From Flavobacteriales bacterium (GTDB lineage Bacteria > Bacteroidota > Bacteroidia > Flavobacteriales_F > PHOS-HE28): a stretch of DNA of 64,000 nt. The DNA lies in assembly GCA_016710015.1 (NCBI GenBank), contig JADJLR010000002.1:434001-498000 (forward strand). Direction: 5' to 3'. A model generated the notes under the pieces. It was not told where the DNA came from, did not search any database, and worked only from the letters and a program-made list of their open reading frames with translations. Within the stretch, counting starts at the first letter, position 1; the number at the start of each line of letters is the position of its first letter. Shown in pieces: positions 63,601 to 64,000 of this stretch. A program made the position numbers and the translations under genes.

Positions 63601-64000
63601 AAATTCCTGAAGCTTGAAAGCGACAAATACCAACGTGCGCGCGGCGGAGAGACCGAACGCGAACAGCCGATCCTGCATGTGGAGAACCAGGGCTACATCC
63701 ACTACAACAAGGGCAGTGTGGTGCTCTACGGCATGCGTGAATTCATCGGGGAGGACACGTTGAACAAAGCCTTCCGGGCGCTGGTGGATTCTTTCGCATA
63801 CGGCGCTCCACCCTACCCCACTTCACTCGACATGTACCGCGAATTGGAGAAGGTGACCCCGGATAGTCTGACCTATTTGTTGGAGGACCACTTCAAGTAC
63901 ATCACTCTCTACAACAACCGTATGCTCAGCGCTACAGCGAAGAAGGCGGCGGATGCAATGTATGATGTGGCCATGACCTTTACTTGCGAGAAGAACCATG
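60649..64000 (+). CDS. Fused ABC-2 permease / M1 family aminopeptidase (runs off the window)
   Basis: The frame is open from the ATG at 60649 (ATGA overlap with the ATPase stop) to the window end, 1117 codons without a stop, so the gene is partial. The first 560 residues are two ABC-2-type membrane halves (LFEVRYWLRQPMVYIFFLL, IMSFLGLLMVTAFVNGT; later GGVFIITMLLGLAQMITSL). The periplasmic remainder is M1-peptidase-like, with the zinc motif His939-Glu-x-x-His943 in VVAHEMGHQYWAHQVIGAD and a glutamate about 20 residues on in LLSESMSQYSS. This fusion is a recognised type in Bacteroidota. With the adjacent ATPase it may couple peptide cleavage to transport, but the substrate is unknown. Confidence 0.93.
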   Translation, partial: MIARLFLFEVRYWLRQPMVYIFFLLLGLMCGAAVAVDNIQIGGSIGSVYRNAPEVIYNFCGIMSFLGLLMVTAFVNGTAVRDFANDTQQIVFSTPIKKHHYLIGKFLGSTFIALIPMLGINIGIIAGSWWPTIDPVRLGPTLLSAHVSAFTMITLPNVLFTSAVIFAVAILMRSSIASFISGIVLLVGYLISQSLMSGLENEITGAMLDPFGSNALDQVTKYWTVSEKNSLMLPTSGVLLWNRLLWIAVSIGIFMFGYLRFSFHDRKQKAKVIVEERVQTAQPTVALPVVARTYTAGDRWNQLRDQIGMDLKRIVTGGVFIITMLLGLAQMITSLSFVTSMYDNVTYPVTYNVADMLSGSLFIFIIIIVTYYAGDLIWKDREARMNDIKDALPTPSWLPLVGNFATMLVLLLVVLFIATLAGIITQALNGYTHFELDVYLLYFIVPAMLGFGFFTMLALFVHTLSPNKYLGYFAFILVIVLNLFLWSGIDVESNLVKLNGSPGIRFSDMARFGPFVKGWIFFRVYWWVFGAMLLFTAFLFAVRGRESGAGWRLRMAGTKLKQNWAIALPMLAGWLLLGAWGYYNTKVLNTYKTGDEQEELQVRYEKDYKRFEGIPQPHYTDLEFTIDLQPEIRILDFEVKVTTRNVDDVPIDSLHLNLPDKHVMLEIPGAELVKDDVDLDYRIYKLDPPLAPGAELKFTVKGTYKAEGFENSVSFVQLVNNGTFFNNMNLIPVIGYSDGQELSDRNDRRKYELPTKEPMQPLTDDPTKRMHTYLMHNSDWVNVRTTISTAPDQIAVAPGSLKKEWQENGRNYFRYELDHKSMNFYSFLSARYEVAREKWIPPHPSSDSGGGSIDVEVYYHKEHEVNVPRMLNSMKKALTYYTENFGPYRHKQVRILEFPRYFSFAQAFPGTMPYSESIGFITDLSAEEDIDMVFYVVAHEMGHQYWAHQVIGADMQGATLLSESMSQYSSLMVMEKEYGRDKMRKFLKLESDKYQRARGGETEREQPILHVENQGYIHYNKGSVVLYGMREFIGEDTLNKAFRALVDSFAYGAPPYPTSLDMYRELEKVTPDSLTYLLEDHFKYITLYNNRMLSATAKKAADAMYDVAMTFTCEKNH

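Overview
The window reads as a chromosomal piece of a Bacteroidota bacterium, most likely a Flavobacteriales relative with a fairly GC-rich genome. The evidence is several surface proteins with type IX secretion system (T9SS) sorting tails of both type A and type B, two PorP/SprF-family outer-membrane proteins, PD40/OmpA proteins, a DPP11-type S46 peptidase, a fused ABC-2 permease/M1 peptidase, and no Shine-Dalgarno-like spacing in front of most genes. No rRNA, tRNA, CRISPR array, transposase or phage module was recognised. Many co-directional neighbours overlap by exactly four bases (ATGA or GTGA), so translational coupling looks common.

Layout. 1-5.4 kb: a MORN-type secreted protein, an S41 C-terminal processing peptidase, a DUF1573 protein, then on the minus strand a DPP11-like peptidase followed by a pterin carbinolamine dehydratase gene carrying an in-frame TAG. 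5.7-9.8 kb: two secreted T9SS-type proteins. 9.76-10.57 kb: an ECF sigma factor with a small membrane protein. 10.7-31.7 kb: two consecutive cassettes of the same design, each a type-B-tailed surface protein, a PorP/SprF protein and a PD40/OmpA-type protein. The first surface protein is giant: HYR repeats of 78 aa, then 36 exact-length copies of a 30-aa four-cysteine repeat. Its HYR part is broken in three short, error-like patches. 31.7-38.6 kb: housekeeping genes (PepE dipeptidase, MscS, CorA, arginine decarboxylase, deoxyhypusine-synthase-like protein, acidic-tail protein, VOC protein, GldL-like miniprotein). 38.6-51.1 kb: a cell-surface polysaccharide region with an MBOAT acyltransferase, an AlgJ-like SGNH protein, a triple-GT2 glycosyltransferase, a Wzm/Wzt-type ABC exporter, two GT4 enzymes and a polymerase/ligase-type membrane protein. 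51.1-54.8 kb: a self-cleaving XRE-S24 repressor, two tandem ORF6N proteins and a Y-family polymerase, which together look like a small damage-response group. 55-64 kb: a secreted unknown, two T9SS-tailed proteins, and an ABC ATPase followed by an ABC permease/M1 peptidase that runs off the window.

The most interesting non-coding signal is around the polymerase gene. Two copies of what appears to be one structured repeat family (about 53324-53465 and, inverted, 54900-55047) flank it. Close by are a near-perfect 46-bp inverted repeat just before its start and a heptamer-based inverted repeat just after its stop. A separate heptanucleotide tandem array lies at 36336-36384.
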